Shown: in pieces, positions 19,452 to 30,001 of the stretch
Position numbering within the stretch: position 1 is the stretch's first letter
How the letters are laid out: every line of letters starts with the position of its first letter
Assembly (NCBI GenBank): GCA_021234155.1
Contig: JAJEKV010000027.1
Coordinates: forward strand, 8,296,873 to 8,360,872
Source: Isoetes taiwanensis
Taxonomy: Eukaryota; Streptophyta; Lycopodiopsida; Isoetales; Isoetaceae
Length of the DNA stretch: 64,000 nt
Reading direction: 5' to 3'
Program-made: the position numbers and the translations under genes
The notes under the pieces: generated by a model
The model's input: the letters and a program-made list of their open reading frames with translations, nothing else
Told to the model about the DNA's origin: nothing
Databases searched by the model: none

Positions 19452-19682
19452 TGCCAGGTCACTTGGTGGGAGCCTGTCCCTGTTAGGAACCAGGTGTTCC
19501 CAGCCAACTATGTCAATTGTTGGAAGAAGAGATGGAGGCCGACGATTGCTAGTGACCGCATTGAGATAGAGAGTATCGACTATGCTTGGAGTCCTTCGAA
19601 TAAGAAGAGGCTACCAAACACTGTCAAGATTCCTACGCTTGTTGCAGAAGCATATGCGGCACTTGCGGGGGATGCATGTTAG

Positions 19683-20412
19683 TGTTATCGAAGCGTCTGT
19701 TTTATAAAAAGTCCACAATTCAAGGTATTGTCCATATTTAATGAAACTGTGCTTAGTAGTGGCCAAAAAACCCTTTAATTCCGAAGTATATGTGTGGAAA
19801 TGGGCCGAAAACCCCCCTATGAGTCACTCGGACATATTCTATAGCACCAAAGTGAACTACCCTTGCTCATTCCCATAAAAAACCTGTGTTTCTTGCATTC
19901 CTCATCGGGGTCTCCTCTAAGTTGAATCTGTGTTATTGTACAGAGTTTTCCTCCGAGCTGGATTTGTTGATTTTGGTGTGGGATTTTTCTTGCTCCTATC
20001 GTCCCCATACTCCAGGGGGTGAATTCTCCTCGGCTAGGCTTGCTTTCCTAAATTGAGCTCACTTGTGCTCTAAAGGAGCTCGCTAGCGCTTCTTGAGTTC
20101 AATCACATAAAGAATTTACATGTGTATAGCTAATCTCTACTTGATGGTTGTCTCTTATATCTGTACAATGATGTTCTAAATTCCCAGATTAATTTCTCTT
20201 GGTTTACCTTGTTGGATCATGTCAGAACAGGGCGAATAGTTCCAAAGAGATCATCTTTCTATTGGACTAAAGAAATCCACCCAGGTCCTTTCTATTATTT
20301 GTTTTTCCAACGCTGATATGGTCTGTGGTCTGCTCCTTGGCTGCTGGATTCATGTTGGCTTTTTTTCTTGCTTCCTTTTTTGCTTTTTGTTGTCGTTGGC
20401 ACAAGGTTTTCC
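19683..20412. other. Non-coding stretch with two dispersed-repeat fragments
   Basis: No gene seen. GTGTGGAAATGGGCCGAAAA at about 19790 is shared with about 59050. The block around CCCATAAAAAACCTGTG (19872-19990) resembles 38010-38110. From 20100 on it is T-rich and unremarkable. Confidence 0.5.
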
Positions 20413-20600
20413 TGTTTTGAATCTCCCTTATGTAAAGACGTGGTGCACCTTTACCTTTTGCCTAATATGGCACTCTTGTCTAATAAGGAACATATTCATG
20501 TATAAATATTGATCTCATATGAATGAAGTTTTATCTTATTTTGTGAGCAAAGCATCGCACTCATAAGCTCCTCTTTGCTGCTTTCTTTACATTTCTAACA
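20413..20600 (+). repeat. 5' LTR of the copia element
   Basis: 188 bp, starting TGTTTTGAATCTCCCTTATG and ending TTCTAACA. ATGTATAAATATTG near 20500 is a plausible TATA region. It differs from the 3' LTR at roughly 20 positions, so the insertion is not recent. Confidence 0.9.
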
Positions 20601-20613
20601 TGGTATTAGAGCA
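20601..20613 (+). other. Primer-binding site of the copia element
   Basis: TGGTATTAGAGCA directly follows the 5' LTR and differs by one base from the tRNA-Met site seen at 68-80. Confidence 0.85.
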
Positions 20614-20649
20614 AGTTCTTCTGCCGTTACTTTTCGCGGGCTCACTGGA

Positions 20650-21460
20650 ATGAAGACACTTTATGTTTTCTCTGGATCTGGCTTTCTTGTATGGAAGCAT
20701 GTCACTGGCAAAATCTGTGTTCCAGTGCAACCGTTGACAAGTGCTGGAGTACTAGCTACTAGTGGAACTGAGTATGATGCTTGGGTGAAATTTTTGGCAG
20801 ATTGGTATAAAAAAGATAAAGTGGCAAATTCTTTGATACTTTATGCACTCAAAGAATCCATACTGATGGATGTTAGGGATCTCAAAACCTTTGTTGAGGT
20901 TTGGAGTTATCTTAACAAGGTTATGAGCAAAAGACTCTATATGAAATTTATAGTCTTCGTAATGATATCGTCAATCTTTGTTATACTCTCACAGACTCTT
21001 TTGACCTACACTTTGACAAGTTTAAAACCCTTGTAGATGGCTTGTCTATTGCTGGTGAGGTCATGCCACCTCAACAAAAATTGTCACGCTCTTGGAAACT
21101 TTGCCAGAAGAATTCAAAGTTGTTCGTACAATTTTGTTCAACAAAGTCAACCTCACTCTAGATCATGTTCATGTTTCACTAATAGATGAAGCTACCAAAC
21201 TACAGAAATCTTTCAAAGATCAGACAGAAATAGCTATTGTGGTTCATTCTAAACGATCTCGTGATGATGACCAAGCTAATTAATCTGATGATCATGGTGG
21301 ACTATCTAGTCGTAGGCGTGGATGTGGTCGTGGCCTTGGCTATGGTCGTGGTCCTCCTCCCAAGAGAAACCACTCTTGCGAATATTGTAAAAAGTCATCC
21401 CGAAGAAGAATGTTATTACAAAAAAGTTTGCAAAGTTTGCTACTGATCATGAACTTCTTC
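20650..21460 (+). pseudogene. gag: Copia Gag (UBN2-type), frameshifted
   Basis: From the ATG at 20650: FLVWKHVTGKICVP, then DKVANSLILYALKESILMDV, typical of copia Gag (tRNA/RNA-binding capsid). The frame shifts near 20950, continues as LPEEFKVVRTILFNK at about 21097, and ends in a Gly/Arg-rich part with a zinc-knuckle remnant (CEYCKK near 21380). Three frames are needed to read it. Confidence 0.8.
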
Positions 21461-21514
21461 TTGGCTTATGAGATGAGGGACACTGTGTTCATGATGCGAT
21501 TGAAGTGGTAATGA

Positions 21515-21720
21515 TTCTATGCTTGTAGATTCTGCTGCTACTTAGGACATGACTCATCACAAACATTGGTTGATCCAATATCACCCTCTTCTTGCTAAGA
21601 AATTTGTCTATCTTGGTCACAATAGACCTCTTGTAGTCAAAGGCATTGGTACCCTTCAGATTGGTACATCTTTTGGTGTGCGGCTTTTGATGGGGTTCTA
21701 TATGTGCCGGAAGGTACATG
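21515..21720 (+). pseudogene. Copia protease fragment
   Basis: SMLVDSAAT followed by a TAG (21544-21546), then DMTHHKHWLIQYHPL, matches the copia protease active-site region with its DSGAT-like triad. The text ends at KVHENL near 21728, where the reading jumps into reverse transcriptase. Confidence 0.75.
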
Positions 21721-21727
21721 AAAACTT

Positions 21728-22645
21728 GTGGAATTACCTGCAGGACGAAAGCCCATTCAATGTAGGTGGCTTTTTAAGACCAAGGTTAAAGCTGATGGTT
21801 CTTTTGATAAATTCAAGGTTCGCCTTGTTGTCAAAGGTTTCTCACAAGTTGCAAGTGTAGATTATGATGAAACTTTTTCCCCAGTTGTTGTACGTCTTAC
21901 AAGTTTGCAAGTTAGCATTTGCAGTGCAGTATGATCTTCATATACATCAAATGGATGTAAAGACGAACTTTTTGAATGGGGATATGAGTGAAGAAATTTA
22001 CATGATACAACCTGCTGGATTCATTGTGTCTGGACAAGAACTCTTGGCGTGTAGATTGCGAAAAGCACTTTATGGTTTGAGGCAAACTTCCCAGTATGGT
22101 TCATAAGGATTAACACCTTCTTGCTTTCCGCTGGATTCCTTCCTAGTGTGGCTGATTTGAACATTTACTTCAAGCAAGAAGGGTCCTCTTATGTTTTCAT
22201 TGCCTTATATGTCGACGATACGATATTTATTTGCAATGATTTACCATACTTACATAAAATGAAAGTTCTATAGATGCAGCCAGCCATTGAGATATGGTCG
22301 ACTTGGATGAAATCCACTCATGTTTAGGTATTCAAGTGCAACGTAACGGATCCAAGAGTTTGTTACTTCTTTCTAAACATACATCTCTGCGCTCATTGAA
22401 AAATTTGGCCTCCTTGAAGCAAAATCACAAAGTACTCCTCTTGTTGTTAGCTCCAGATGTTCCAAACTTTCTCAAAAACAAAGTCCTTGCACTATGAAGA
22501 AAGATTGCAAATGAAAAAATGCCCTATGCTAGTTTGATTGGTGCATTAATGTATTTAGCTAATGCAACTCGCCCTGACATTAGTTATGCCGCTAATACTC
22601 TTGGTCAATTCATGACTAATCCTCTAGACAGGTTCATTGGACTAC
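21728..22645 (+). pseudogene. Copia reverse transcriptase, damaged
   Basis: [39 protein letters not shown], then [12 protein letters not shown] and YGLRQTS, followed by YVDD in ALYVDDTIFICND near 22210. All are copia RT blocks. Several stops and frame changes occur (near 21880, 22105 and 22270). The start is joined to the protease remnant with nothing between, which marks the integrase deletion. Confidence 0.88.
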
Positions 22646-23202
22646 TGCTAAAAGGGTTTTGAGATACTTGAAAGGCACTTCCACTTGTGGCTTATTGTAC
22701 ACAAAGCAGCATGATGTTAATGTGTTGACTTTGATAGGCTATACAAATGCCGATTTGGATGGTTGTCTTGACACTTTTCGTTCTACTAGTGGGAGTTGTT
22801 TTTTTGTTGGGGAATCCTTAGTGTTTTGGATGAGCAAAAAGCAACGATGTGTTTTTGTTTCCACTACAGAAGCAGAGTATGTTGCTGCATCTGTTGCCAG
22901 CAGAGAATTGATCTGGTTGAGGCGGTTGATGGATTGTTTACATTAAATTCAGATGGGGTCTGCTCAACTCATGTGTGATAATCAAAGTACTATTGCATTA
23001 ACGAAGGATGAGGTTTTCCATTCCAAATCTAAACATATTGACCTACACACATCAATTGGAAGCACGAAAGAAGACTATTGCTCTTAAATATTGTCCAACG
23101 TCAGCAATGGTTGCCGACATCTTCACCAAAGAATTAAGACTTCAGAAACAAGAAATGTGCAAAGCTGTTCTTGGGATTGTTGAATCTTCTATTGTTACTT
23201 GA
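22645..23202 (+). pseudogene. Copia RNase H, damaged
   Basis: LRYLKGTSTCGLLYTKQ, GYTNADLDGCLDTFRSTSGS, STTEAEYVAASVASRELIWL and, after a frame change near 22945, DNQSTIALTKDEVFHSKSKH and ADIFTKELRLQKQE. These are the standard C-terminal blocks of copia Pol. A purine-rich tract (AAAGAGGG) sits directly before the 3' LTR. Confidence 0.88.
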
Positions 23203-23357
23203 GTTGTTTTGAAAGTGCTTGAGTTTTCTCCTTTTAACCCACAAAAGGTTTTTTTTTATCCAAGCACTAGATTAAAGATGAAGGGAGGGATGGTTGGTGG
23301 CATCTTTAGATATGAGATACAATTATTTTGTTGAAAAGACTAAAGTTTCAAAGAGGG

Positions 23358-23544
23358 TGTTCGAAATCGCCCTTATATGGAGACGTGGTACGCCTTTACC
23401 TTTTGTCTAATATGGCATCTTGCCTAATAAGACACATATTCATGTATAAATATTGATCTCATATGAATGAAGTTTTATCTTGTTTTGTGGGCAAAGCATC
23501 GCACTCATAAGCTCCTCTTTGTTGCTTTCTTTACATTTCTAACA
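23358..23544 (+). repeat. 3' LTR of the copia element
   Basis: 187 bp, starting TGTTCGAAATCGCCCTTATA and ending TTCTAACA, followed by the target duplication TTTCC. Confidence 0.9.
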
Positions 23545-23549
23545 TTTCC

Positions 23550-26500
23550 TGCAGCCTGGGGTTGATTCTTTCTTGCTTCTTTGTTGTCTGAGCAGAACCT
23601 TCCTGCAGCCTAGAGTCCGTGATTTGTTTTTCTAACCTTGAAAGCTTGAGCGACCAAAGACCTTTCTGCTATCATCGATTTAGGCATGATCATTTCTCCA
23701 TTTAAATAATTTAGTTTGTATCTTGGCTTGCTTTAAATACCGGTATTCCTTCATGAAAAGTTTGATTCTGATCCATTTATGAAGAGGGTCTGTGCCTTTT
23801 GGTTTCTGCAACTTGATATCCAAGAGCAAAAGGAAAGCATGATAGAGCTACCATGCCTGAGGCATTTCATCAGCTCCCGAGCATCCACCACTCTACAATA
23901 CCCATCAGCCGGCTTCGGATTCGGGACCCTTGAGACACTGCGGGTCTCTATGTCTATCGGATCTGCTGATTCATTCAAGAAATTTTTTGGGGGGATACGA
24001 GGCCCAGGTTATCCTGGCAATTCCCTCTTCCATGGGTTGCCTTGGGATATCCGCTTCCAGTATCCTCTAATCTTGAAAATTTAAAGGGTTTAAAAAGTTC
24101 TTTTGTGGTTTTCCTGATCGGATGTTGGTGGTGGTATAAATCTTGAGTTGCTGCTCATTTTTTGGTGGTATTGTCATGTTTTCTTCGATTGTTGTCCTCG
24201 TCTTTTTGTCGTAGTTATGGTTTTTCTTTGATGGCCTATCTAATGCTTTGTTCATCTTGGTTTGAGTTGGGAGTCTCTCATGGTTATTTTCTTCCTTTGT
24301 GCTTAAACTAACAGTTTTTCATAGGTTTAGCGTCATCTATGTTGGACTAGGTTTTTTCCCTTGCTTTCTATGGTTATTATTGGGCGTTAAAGGTTCATCG
24401 GTTTCGATGTCTTGAATATTTTGGGATTTTTTTGGGTGGATGTTTATTTTATTTTGGCTAATAAGTTGTTTCTTTGTGGCCTATTTTCCTTACTTCTCCA
24501 ATCATCCCATACTCCTATACTTCTAAATAGACCTTGTTTTGCTAGATTGACCTCAAGATGATATCTTTGTCTTTAAACAAAGTAGGTAAAGTCACTTCCA
24601 AGGGGTTTAGAAGGTTTTTATGGTTTTTCTTTGCATATGTTCTTGTTGGATAAAGGTTGGGTAGTTCTCGTATTTTGGGTAGTGGTTTGGTCCATTTTCT
24701 TGGTTCGATTTGTAATTAGAGTAGTAGATTGGTCGGAGTGATGTTTTTTTCTTTGGTGGCCTGTTCTAATTTCCTTGTTCACCTAGCTTAAGTTGGCTGG
24801 TTTGTTATAGATCCACCCCTGTTGCAATAGTTTGTCTCCTTCATATCATCAGTGTCGGTGATGTTAGATTGTTTTTTTTTTCCTCTAATATATGGCTGCA
24901 CAACTTTGGGTTGCGGTATCTTTCGGTCTCATATCTTTAAAATTTTTGTATGTTTGGGTCGGCTTTTGTCTCCTTTTTGGTGAGCGAAGGTGTTGCCGAT
25001 GCAATGGTTCTATGTCATAGAACCATCAAACTTTGGAAGACGACATATCTTTGGCCTGTTTTTATCAGATTTTTTTCTTTTTTTTTCTACCGTTCTCTAT
25101 ATATTGCCATTGTCTTCCAGTTCATTCCTATCGGCCTTCTCTTTGAGCATTTCCTTTCTTCCTTCTTGTTGTTCTAGTTTTTCCCTACTTACTTTGTTTA
25201 TGGTGTTAGAGTCCTAGTTTTGTTTGGGTAACGTAGTTCAAATTTGTTAGGTAACGTTGTTCAAATTTGGCGTGTCGCCTCTTTATGAGGTTTGTGCTTT
25301 TTACCTTTTTCTATGTTATGTTCAGAAGTTCAAAATTTTCTTGTATAACTTTTCGTTCTTGTTTGTGTGCTTTTTAATTCTCTATGTAAAACCAATTTCG
25401 GATTTCTAAACATATATAATCGAGAGTTTGATTTTTTATTTCTGTTCCGCGCAATGAATTTTTCTGGGCCGCAATCTAAATTTATATTTTGATGCCACGT
25501 GTTCTCGAGAGAAATCTAAATGGACGTCTGACAGTGAGAAGCTCCAAGGTACGGCAGCGGAAGTGGCGAGATATGGCGGTGTAACCAAGCTTCTCAATCT
25601 ACCATAGCAACATTATGGCAGAGTCTTCTCTATGCTCATAGCCAGAATATGAATACGGTGTTTCTGGCATATAAAATTCCTAAATTTGATGTATCGGAGG
25701 CATATCATACTTGATTATTGCACTGGAGGCAGAGGCAGGTCGCAAAGGCTTTGAGGAGAATTTGGCCAAATTTGTGGAAGTTGTTCTTGCTCATGGGGCT
25801 CTTGAGGCTTTGAGTTTTCTTGCATGTTGCCGCACCTGTCGTATTTTTATTAAGGTAAGAAAAAAAATTGAAGGGCTTTACTGACATCGATATTTGTTTG
25901 AATGGCGTTTTCCATCTGTGAGTGATGGCAACAGTAGCTATGGGCGATGTCAAATAATATTTTGAAGCCTTTGAGCTGTTCGTGACTTAGACCCTGTGAA
26001 GGTTCTGTTGTGTATTTCTACCTGTCTGTTAAGGGTCATGGTTAGAAGCTCTATCATGCCTTTTTCCAGTTTTGCCAATGCCTGTCTCACAGTAAACTGC
26101 CCTGCACTTCTTATTACTCTGTATTTTGCGCTTCAGCTAGACCGCCGAACTATCTGAGCATCTGTGCCTTGCTTTTATGACTTTAGTCTTTAGTGTTCAT
26201 TTTCCCACATAGATTTGCTGATAATGTTTTCCTTCTCGGCTCCAGGCTCTGAATGGGGCATTTGCCTGTTCTTTTCTTCAGGTGGTAACTACTATTATGC
26301 CAAATCTGGTCTATAACTAACTAGGAACATAGTTGTTCTTGCTTGCTAGCTTCAGTATTTTCATTTTCGTGCACCCTGTATTAGCACAGACAGAGACAAA
26401 TGCAAATGCTTTTCGAGAATTTCAAGCTTATAGATCAATTTTTAAGTTGAATTTGTTATGCAGCCACCTTATTAAACTTCCAATCTGCACTACTGACAAT

Positions 26501-26880
26501 TGCTCCTCTGAATTTAAGATGCTGTTGAAAACATCTTTATTGTGTTGCGAATTGGTTTATATTGAAACATATATATATAAGACATGGTTTTACTTATAAT
26601 AGATGAACTCCACGAGGCATACAACAGGAAACCCCATCTAGCCTATCTCAAATGAACTTCAAGAACTCTCCGGCTACAATTTGGCATGCTGCCATCTAGT
26701 CGAGCTGGCTCGTTGTTTGCAAGAATTTAGTTGCAGTTCATGAAAGTTCTTTTGTAGAAGAGAGTAGATTTACCCATACTATATTTTTCCTCATCCAATT
26801 ATATAAAAACGCCATTCATCACAATAAGGTTCCCAAATTATCCAGTCAGTAAGGTTTTGGCAAAGGTTGGGAGAGAAATG
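23550..26880. other. Long T-rich stretch without a recognisable gene
   Basis: Open frames here follow the T-rich composition (Phe/Leu/Ser-rich products). The only coding-like piece is 25709-25853 on the plus strand: LIIALEAEAGRKGFEENLAK to CRTCRIFIK, followed by a good splice donor (AAGGTAAGAA at 25854). I cannot name it or find its other exons. Confidence 0.45.
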
Positions 26881-27183
26881 GGGGTTAGGGTTTCGTGTTT
26901 GTTTTTTTAGTCTGGGTATGGTTTGATGGTAGAGATTCGTGGTAGGGCTGGTCCGAGCATGGCCCGGCGTGATGCTTTCGCCCTATTTCTTTGGAGGAGA
27001 TGGCGGCCATGCCGCGCGGCGATCTTTCCTCCTGCGGCACGGAGGCTCCCTGGCATATGCCATGCCAAAAAAGGCCCTGGAATTTTGGCCGATGCTTCAT
27101 AAAGACGAGCTCTGTGGATTCTTTGATGCACATCATTTTGCAGCTATGGCAACTCCGTCTTCTCCAGCAGGTATTGCTTAGTT

Positions 27184-27825
27184 TTGGAGATGTTTCTTCA
27201 TAAGCTAGCCAGGGGTGTGTCCAAGGGGTGTGTCGATGCTGAGGGGAGGGCTCCTGAGAGTAGCACAGTGACAGCATGCCGTGGTTTATGGGAGGGCTTC
27301 AAGTTATGTGAAGATGCCAATATGCACAGGAGCAGCTTTGAGGAGGTTCCACAGACTGCTGCTGCTGATGGGGATGAGGAGGCACACAATTTCGAGGTTG
27401 TAAATTCGGTTGACACTCATGTTGTTCCAGCTCAAGATCCAGTTACAGATAGGGGAGAGCTGCCTGCTGTCTTCCAGTTCACTAGCAAGGTTTCTGTTTT
27501 CGAAGACAGGGGGCCTGGGAAGCAGGTATTTCCTGGAAGTAAGAAGTTGGCATTAAAGAAGAAAATTGTCACGAGGCCTCCAAAGGCATCTATTGGAGAG
27601 AAAGATCAGCCATCTTCCTTGGACGTTAGTGTGACTGTCAGCATAGGTGGAGTGGACGTATGGGATGGTGTATACAATTCTGTCTGCAAGTTCTTAGACA
27701 CAGAGTGCCTCAGTGGAATAGTCAGTTTAGAGAGGGGATCCGACTTGGATCACCTTCATGTGCAGTGTGTGATGAAAGTAGCGTGTAAATTGTGCCCAAA
27801 GATCAAATCATCAAAAAAAGCTTGA
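27184..27825 (+). pseudogene. Replitron-like HUH endonuclease fragment
   Basis: 213 codons. The first half is low-similarity, acidic linker. The informative part is the end: SLDVSVTVSIGGVDVWDGVY, then LDTECLSGIVSLERGSDLDH and HLHVQCVMKV near 27755. H-L-H followed by VQ, after a segment of the type 'G.VS.ERG...', is what I know from the HUH motif of Replitron transposases annotated in ferns and oomycetes. HUH enzymes nick single-stranded DNA through a tyrosine. The frame degenerates right after the HUH motif, so the catalytic Tyr and any helicase are absent. The assignment rests on this short motif region only. The upstream ATG (27184) may not be the original start. Confidence 0.45.
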
Positions 27826-27839
27826 CTGAAGGCCTTTGC

Positions 27840-28289
27840 AAATAATTAATCTGCAAAAGCACGAGACTCTCGATCCCTTATAAATATAAATCCTTATAGG
27901 CCAGGCTAGACCTTTGCAATATCTCTCCAAAGGACCTTCCAAATTGTTGAGCAAGTCATCAAAATGAAGCGAAGCTCGTGGCTCATCAATTTCAAAACCC
28001 TCCATAAAGTCCAATTGGAAATTTTCAAAGGTGATGTTATAACTAGCTTTAAGGCCATGATGCATAAAGCTTATGTCAAAGTTAGAAAAATCCCCATTTA
28101 TAGGACTGAGTTGGTGAAGAGAAATGTTCGCGGCGGCCAAGGCCGCCGCGATAAATTTCTTGTAGATATTACCTTCAATATTTTTTCCGGCCGCCGCGAT
28201 AAATTTCTTGTAGATATTACCTTCAATATTTTTTCCAAGACCTTTTCAATTTCATACCTCTTGAGAATATGTTTTTGTCCCTATGTGTC
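27840..28289 (-). CDS. Unrecognised minus-strand coding exon with duplicated 16-aa unit
   Basis: Open on the minus strand from a TAG at about 28290 down to about 27830: HILKRYEIEKVLEKNIEGN, a 16-residue unit (GKNIEGNIYKKFIAAA) present twice, an Ala-rich turn, then LHQLSPINGDFSNFDISFMH and DLLNNLEGPLERYCKGLAWP. Composition and length look coding. I recognise no family. A splice acceptor (TTCTCAAG) may precede it near 28265. It runs opposite to the HUH fragment and may pair with the fragment at 28690-29162. Confidence 0.4.
28129..28236. repeat. 22-bp GC palindrome plus 48-bp tandem duplication
   Basis: CGCGGCGGCCAAGGCCGCCG (28129-28150, with CG) is a perfect inverted repeat. It overlaps a 48-bp unit present at 28141-28188 and 28189-28236, apparently identical. 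The unit length is a multiple of three and keeps the minus-strand frame open. Confidence 0.9.
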
Positions 28290-28425
28290 TAAATTTCATG
28301 AGGGGTTTGCCTTTTTTGTTTCTCCCACAATTTGAAAGTTTCTCCCACTTTTCAACACGAGGGGTTTGCCTTTTTGTTCTCCCACAATTTGAAAGTTTCT
28401 CCCACTTTTCAACAAGTTCTTGTTC
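28290..28425. repeat. ~60-bp tandem duplication, T/C-rich
   Basis: GAGGGGTTTGCCTTTTTTGT followed by CTCCCACAATTTGAAAGTTTC occurs twice (about 28300-28363 and 28360-28420). No coding content. Confidence 0.8.
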
Positions 28426-28689
28426 TCCTACAACTCTAATTCGTACTATTTTCTTTTCTTCCCTTTTCTTTTTTATATATAGAATTTAATCTTACTATTC
28501 TGAGCCAAAACCTGTTTTCTACAGGCAAAAAATTAGATGTGCCATCAAATTTGTATCTAAACCTATTTAAAAAAAAAACACTTTTTGGGGCCTCAGCTTT
28601 TTAAAATAGCTGGGTTTGGGTTCGGGATAGCATGCTCCAAGGGAAAAGCCTTTTTTCAGAGCATGGTCTCGGAGAATAGCTTGTTCTCT

Positions 28690-29162
28690 TCATATTTTCT
28701 GACCTCTGAATCTTTTCCTGAATATCCACTCTATATCTTCACTCTTGGAACCAGGAACTGCAACATTCACTATGCCTCCATCGTTTGCCGAAATATTGGT
28801 TGCAAAACCCCATTGAAGTTCCTGGTCAGAGATCAATTTCCACTTCAGTTTCGATGCTGTGAACTCCATGATATGCTTTTTATTGCTGGAATTTTTTGCA
28901 GCTTCTAAAGTTTGCTTGAGGGTTGTTTCATCAGCGCCAGTTTCAGATCTTCCCTTTTCCTGGCCATGCTACTGTCTTCCTCAGCCATTCTCTCTTCTTC
29001 CAGATTCATAGCCCTCTTTTTCCTGCTCTCCTTATCTTTATGAGAATTGGCATCAGCCTTTTTGACACAACAATTATTCTGCATTTGTTTGTTGTCTATT
29101 ATTTGAATCCATAGCCCTAATGATTCAGAAGGTTTGCAGTACAGAATATATCCTCTTTCCAT
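28690..29162 (-). pseudogene. Unrecognised minus-strand coding fragment
   Basis: Minus strand from 29162: a charged segment (KDKESRKKRAMNLEEERMAE to KREDLKLALMKQPSSKL) ends at 28905. The next frame continues with EAAKNSSNKKHIMEFTASKL, KWKLISDQELQWGFATNISA and VNVAVPGSKSEDIEWIFRKR before a stop near 28690. The second part has the look of a folded domain. I do not recognise it. One frameshift links the halves. Confidence 0.4.
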
Positions 29163-30001
29163 GCCCTGCTCCTCTTCTTACCTCATCCACCCATCTGCAA
29201 AAAATATCTTGTGATGTCAGAATAGTTCAGAGATAATTAGAGCCCTGCTCCGTGATAATCAGAGCCTGGGATTTGATCAAACTAGTGCTTTATCTCTGCG
29301 CAGTTTGTAGCATCACAATCACTTAACATGGAGATTTGTCCTGTTCCCCTTTGTCATCATTTCTCATATTTGTTTGCATGCATATTTGCCATCTTTCAAA
29401 AGTACGCTAGCTTTTCATTTTTTCTTCACCCCCTCGTATTGACTTCATTGCTTAGAATTGCATTGATTTGCCATGCCCTAATATCTAGCTGCTTTATGTT
29501 AAAATCTAATTTAATGGGTATGAGAAATTCTTGTCCTTTTTTCTTGATGTGAGTTCACAATTTAGTTTCTAAAGCTTTATAGCATTTATCCTTTCTCCAT
29601 TGGCATTTTTATGATTGATACATTGTGGTTATGGTTTGTCGCTAGAGAATTCTAGGCATTTGTAAAATGTTTTGCCTCCTCGTGTTTTAGGTTCCCAAGG
29701 GCGTTTACTTAGACTGCGCATGGATCTTGCATGTTGATCATCATGGCATATCATAGCTAAATATCTTCATTTCAAATTCTTTGAAACCAACTTTATATTC
29801 TGCCCTCTTTTTCCATGATTCTCATGTGGCATATCATATCAAAATATCTTCATTTCAAATTCTTTGAAATCAACTTTATATTTTGCCCTCTTTTTCCATG
29901 ATTCTCATGTGGCTTGGTAGCTTGGTTGTTGGTCTGAGTCTAGGTCCGGGTGCTTCTATAGCATATTTTTGTTTTGACGTATTTTTCCCCTTTTTTCATT
30001 C
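29163..30001. other. T-rich intergenic DNA with an 83-bp tandem pair
   Basis: AATATCTTCATTTCAAATTC through GATTCTCATGTGGC is duplicated at about 29760-29835 and 29843-29915. No gene seen. Confidence 0.6.

Larger units (their letters stand above)
15436..19682 (+). pseudogene. DUF8039-DUF7869 transposon protein, long copy 2
   Basis: The N-terminal DUF8039-type region (15436-15860) matches copy 1 but is riddled with indels. From about 16240 the coding text continues past the point where copy 1 was cut: INMRKDFLSHEIVSGTTFVY, then RAWYLGLGISKS, a pattern I know from a helix-turn-helix-like segment of these proteins. After a dispersed-repeat insertion (16727-17325) comes WRRSFKDVSIAKKNAFSKCD, a CxxC motif, and the DUF7869 core: VCIIHDKMDQAK, TGALTHGHGRGCYGNF, LQLDNASGQNKNRYVF and MMPGHTHDDIDAMFGNF. 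Asp residues in these blocks could form an RNase H-like DDE/D site (inference). Damage includes a frame change near 17840, TGA at 18270-18272 and a foldback insertion at 18911-19456. Joining 18910 to 19457 restores ETIQVTWWEP, and the protein ends at 19682. No active product can be made. Confidence 0.65.
20413..23544 (+). mobile_element. Ty1/copia retrotransposon with integrase deleted
   Basis: Complete at both ends: LTRs at 20413-20600 and 23358-23544, each TG...CA, and a perfect 5-bp target duplication TTTCC at 20408-20412 and 23545-23549. The internal order is primer site, Gag, protease, a jump straight into reverse transcriptase, then RNase H. No integrase is present, so it could only have moved with help from another copy. 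The coding frames contain several stops and frameshifts. Confidence 0.93.

Noticed and set aside
18911-19456. Intron in the DUF7869 gene
   Set aside because: There is no GT donor at the left junction. The segment is a long inverted repeat, and simple excision at the short flanking repeat restores the frame.
24950-25217. Hydrophobic ORFs that could be membrane proteins
   Set aside because: Composition is purely T-driven (Phe/Leu/Ser), two frames overlap, and no conserved motif is visible.
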